Source: Gammaproteobacteria bacterium
GTDB lineage: Bacteria > Pseudomonadota > Gammaproteobacteria > Pseudomonadales > Azotimanducaceae
Length of the DNA: 55,335 nt
Assembly (NCBI GenBank): GCA_002704225.1
Contig: PAFU01000010.1
Coordinates: 1 to 55,335 of the forward strand
Reading direction: 5' to 3'
Part shown: positions 52,854-55,335 of the stretch, one piece after another
Layout: each line of letters opens with the position of its first letter
How positions within the stretch are numbered: the first letter of the stretch is position 1
Made by a program: the position numbers and the translations under genes
Notes under the pieces: generated by a model
The model's database searches: none
The model's input: the letters and a program-made list of their open reading frames with translations, nothing else
Told to the model about the DNA's origin: nothing

Positions 52854-54553
52854 GCCACCCGACCGAATTGACCTTAATGATGTATGCCGAAGAGGCACTG
52901 GATCCATCATCCCCAGTTCAAGAGGCACCAGATCAACAAACCTTAGATCAAGCGATAGAAGGAGCCGAGTGGCACGCGGTGCACAACCACGTCAGGGGCT
53001 GTGCTACCTGCCGCCGTATCGTCGACCAGCTTCGGCAGGAAGCTCAAGGTCTCTCGGGCGCCTTCGCCATGGCAGCCAGCCCGACCATCGAAGCGCCGGA
53101 GATACACCCGTTTCAGTCTAAAAAGCGGTTACGTGACGCTACCTTAGCGACGATCGCGGTGACCTTAACGACCGCGCTGGTGCAGTGGTCTTGGAAAGCA
53201 CTGTTCGAGGAGATGATCTTAGGTTCTATCGCATGGGCAGCGTCAACCTGGGCACCCAGTGTTTACACGGTGGCCAATCAAATTTTTCTATTTTTACAAA
53301 AGGAAGGAATCGACATGTTCTACAACTACTTAGCCGTGATCATCGCGGCCTTCGGTTTGCTATCGCTGTATGGCTTACGCAGCGTCTGGCGAAGGCCCGG
53401 TGCGGTACCGGCGGTGCTGTTGACTCTTGGGGTCGGCGCAACATTGATCGGCCTACCACCCACCGGCCACGCGTTACAAGTTATCCAGCAGGAAGATCCT
53501 GTGATCATAGCGGCCTCTGACACCATCGACGACACACTAATGATTACCACAAAAACCGCGACGATCCACGGTGCCATCAAGGGCAACTTATTTGTGGCGG
53601 CTGAAGATATCGAGGTGACCGGAGAGATCTCAGGCAACCTGATCACGATCGCCGATAACGTGACGATCAGTGCCAACGTTGGCGGAATGACGGTTAGCCT
53701 CGCCGACGCCATCATCTTCGAGCAGGCAAACGTCGCCGGTGATCTTTGGCTCGCAGGAGACACGATCAAATTGGATTCGAAGAGCGAGACTGGGGGTAAC
53801 CTGGCCAGCTTCAGCAGTTCGCTTGCGATGGATGCCAAGATCGCCAAAGACATGCTCGTTGCTGCCGAACGTCTCGTCGTTTCCGGTGAAATCGGCGGTA
53901 ATCTCAACGTCGCGACCAAACACATCAATCTGCTCGATAACGCTAGGGTCGGGGGCGATATCGTCTATCGCACCTCCACCAAGGACCGGCTGATGCTTGG
54001 CGACGACGTAATCATTCGAGGCGAGATCGACTACCAGGGCAAGCCTCAAAACATTCAGGCCCGTAACCGCTTCGTATCCAACAGCTTCTATCTTTGGGGG
54101 TTGCTGTGGTTTGTGGGTGCCTTCGTCGTCGGGTGGCTGATCTTTACCCTTGCTCCCAGCCTTGGCCGGGTGGAGCTTGGCGACGGCAAAGAAAGCATAA
54201 AAACGGCCGGAATCGGCTTTCTCGTGCTTGTCACCGTACCGATTGTGGCCGTTATCATCGCCATCACCGTCGTTGGCTTGCCCCTGTCATTCATTACGAT
54301 AACGGCTTGGCTGACCGCTTGGTATCTGGCCAAAATCGTCTTCGCCCATCTGGTCGGTCGTTCGGTACTGGCCAGTCGAAGCGACAACCCAGGCTTGGCT
54401 CTCGTCCTCTTCGTTGGCCTGATCATCGTGACCATCGCCATTAACCTACCGTTTCTTGGCGGCGTACTGAACTTGCTGGCGACGATTTTGGGGCTGGGAC
54501 TGATGGTCCAGCTTTGGCTCAACCGCGCCAGCCGTGACCCAGAAGTCCGCTAG
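52850..54553 (+). CDS. Anti-sigma zinc-finger domain fused to bactofilin-like beta-helix and membrane domain
   Basis: This 567-residue protein starts at a GTG overlapping the sigma stop by 4 bp. Residues 1-60 have the zinc anti-sigma pattern HNHVRGCATCRR (H47, C51, C54). Hydrophobic segments lie near 98-116, 158-176 and 186-203. Residues about 228-400 are short repeats such as GAIKGNLFVAAEDIEVTGEI and SGNLITIADNVTISANVGG, the polymer-forming bactofilin-like beta-helix pattern. Residues 412-557 hold about five more membrane helices. It should bind the sigma factor in the cytoplasm and sense an envelope state. Topology of the beta-helix is not settled; three helices before it place it outside. 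Confidence 0.85.
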   Translation: MSHPTELTLMMYAEEALDPSSPVQEAPDQQTLDQAIEGAEWHAVHNHVRGCATCRRIVDQLRQEAQGLSGAFAMAASPTIEAPEIHPFQSKKRLRDATLATIAVTLTTALVQWSWKALFEEMILGSIAWAASTWAPSVYTVANQIFLFLQKEGIDMFYNYLAVIIAAFGLLSLYGLRSVWRRPGAVPAVLLTLGVGATLIGLPPTGHALQVIQQEDPVIIAASDTIDDTLMITTKTATIHGAIKGNLFVAAEDIEVTGEISGNLITIADNVTISANVGGMTVSLADAIIFEQANVAGDLWLAGDTIKLDSKSETGGNLASFSSSLAMDAKIAKDMLVAAERLVVSGEIGGNLNVATKHINLLDNARVGGDIVYRTSTKDRLMLGDDVIIRGEIDYQGKPQNIQARNRFVSNSFYLWGLLWFVGAFVVGWLIFTLAPSLGRVELGDGKESIKTAGIGFLVLVTVPIVAVIIAITVVGLPLSFITITAWLTAWYLAKIVFAHLVGRSVLASRSDNPGLALVLFVGLIIVTIAINLPFLGGVLNLLATILGLGLMVQLWLNRASRDPEVR

Positions 54554-54588
54554 ATCCTTTGCGCAGTCTGACGTCTAGGATGGCACCG

Positions 54589-55335
54589 TTATTCCGGCGG
54601 TGTCATCACTCCCAGCACACCTTGATCGATCAGGCTCTCGATTTGCTCATCGCTGTAACCCAGTTCCATCAGTATCTCGCTGCTGTGCTCACCCAAACCC
54701 GGAGCCGGTCGCTGGATGCCCGAGGGAGTTTGATCAAAGCGCGCGGCCGGTCGGGGCTGTCGAATACGGCCCGCGATGGGGTGATCGTATTCGTGGATCA
54801 GATCATTGGCCTGAATCTGAGGATGGGTAATCACATCTTCTCGAGACAGCACCGGCGCTGAGGGAACGCCTTCGGCATCGAGACGTTCCAACCAATAGGC
54901 CGACGTATTGGTGGCCAGCACGTCGCCGGTCATCGAAATGCGATCCGTCGCGTTCACAGCGCGGTCATTTACCGTCAGAAAACGCGGGTCCTCCAACCAT
55001 TCCAAGTGTCCCAGAGCGGTACACATGCCGCGCCACTCTTTATCGCTCATGGCACCCGCGGTGATGTAGCCATCTTGGGTTTTAAAAATCAGATCCGGCG
55101 ACAGCTGCGCCCGAGCATTTTTGACTTCCTTGCCGACCAAGGTAAACCCACCCATGCCTTCTGGCCACAGATACGCCACCATGGTGTCGAGCATCGCAAG
55201 ACGAATATGTTGCCCTTGGCCGGTACGCTCCCTGGAAAACAAAGCGGCGGTAATGGCCTGAGCAGCAGTCACTGCGGTGGTTTTGTCCGGGATGATGGTG
55301 CGAATCATTTTCGGCCGCCCGGTTTCTCCATCGGC
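54589..55335 (-). CDS. CaiB/BaiF-family CoA transferase (partial, 5' end outside window)
   Basis: The visible 249 residues, open to the window edge, are the C-terminal two thirds of a family III CoA transferase. They include DKTTAVTAAQAITAALFSRE, QGQHIRLAMLDTMVAYLWPE, YITAGAMSDKEWRGMCTALG, LDAEGVPSAPVLSREDVITH and GLGEHSSEILMELGYSDEQI. The N-terminal part with the catalytic Asp is missing because of the window end. The enzyme moves CoA between carboxylic acids. It converges on the anti-sigma/bactofilin gene with a 35-bp gap. The acid substrate is unknown. Confidence 0.9.
   Translation of the reverse strand, partial: ADGETGRPKMIRTIIPDKTTAVTAAQAITAALFSRERTGQGQHIRLAMLDTMVAYLWPEGMGGFTLVGKEVKNARAQLSPDLIFKTQDGYITAGAMSDKEWRGMCTALGHLEWLEDPRFLTVNDRAVNATDRISMTGDVLATNTSAYWLERLDAEGVPSAPVLSREDVITHPQIQANDLIHEYDHPIAGRIRQPRPAARFDQTPSGIQRPAPGLGEHSSEILMELGYSDEQIESLIDQGVLGVMTPPE

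Noticed and set aside
1..55335. tRNA, rRNA, CRISPR, insertion sequence, phage or plasmid origin
   Set aside because: None of the expected sequence patterns or gene types was seen on either strand. The window looks like core and accessory metabolic chromosome.

Overview
The window reads as chromosomal DNA of an aerobic, probably marine gammaproteobacterium. The support is a bifunctional PBP1b, a glycolate oxidase GlcDEF set, a TRAP transporter, a TonB-dependent receptor behind a TPP riboswitch, tight ATGA/GTGA/TGATG gene overlaps, and many acyl-CoA and luciferase-like (LLM) oxidoreductase genes. The mix of LLM oxidoreductases, CoA ligases, a CaiB-type CoA transferase and MFS carriers resembles Halieaceae/Spongiibacteraceae-type bacteria. 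That placement is an inference from gene content. I see no rRNA, tRNA, CRISPR array, insertion sequence, phage gene or integrase.

Layout. 1-3070 (minus strand): a three-gene proton-translocating transhydrogenase (pntA split in two, then pntB), with a nitroreductase gene 25 bp downstream that runs off the window. 3411-7891 (plus): a TRAP transporter (P-Q-M) followed by a MaoC-like hotdog protein and a PurN-like formyltransferase. 7888-11269: an inositol-monophosphatase/HisN-like enzyme, a MATE exporter and a PlsC-type acyltransferase. 11271-13491 (minus): a degenerate hybrid histidine kinase without its phosphoacceptor histidine, overlapping a membrane HPt protein. 13866-17251: an MBL-fold hydrolase divergent from a FATP-type acyl-CoA synthetase and a HAD phosphatase. 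17262-25682: an LLM-rich region with five LLM oxidoreductases, a YkgJ cysteine-cluster protein, a lytic transglycosylase, a histidine phosphatase, an APH/ACAD10-like protein and a glutaredoxin-like protein.

25837-34306: a membrane-anchored DsbA-like protein, a TPP-riboswitch-controlled TonB receptor, a small beta-barrel protein, PBP1b, a TPR lipoprotein and an M48 metalloprotease lipoprotein, so mostly envelope functions. 34326-40916 (minus): glcD-glcE-glcF followed by two MFS carriers. 41045-43942 (plus): a RidA-family protein, a dihydroorotase-type cyclic amidohydrolase and a DUF3089 hydrolase. 43909-50650 (minus): the stump of an S9 peptidase, a small lipoprotein, a nitronate-monooxygenase-like protein, a serine beta-lactamase-family lipoprotein, a YtcJ-type amidohydrolase and a fatty-acyl-CoA ligase. 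50841-55335: an MFS carrier, an ECF sigma factor overlapping a protein that joins a zinc anti-sigma domain to a bactofilin-like beta-helix and a multi-span membrane domain, and a truncated CaiB/BaiF CoA transferase.

The most unusual items are the ECF sigma/anti-sigma-bactofilin pair (52311-54553), the kinase-dead phosphorelay pair (11271-13491), the riboswitch-controlled receptor that predicts outer-membrane thiamin uptake (26555-28819), and the LLM-rich catabolic region. All functional calls come from reading motifs by eye; no database search was run.
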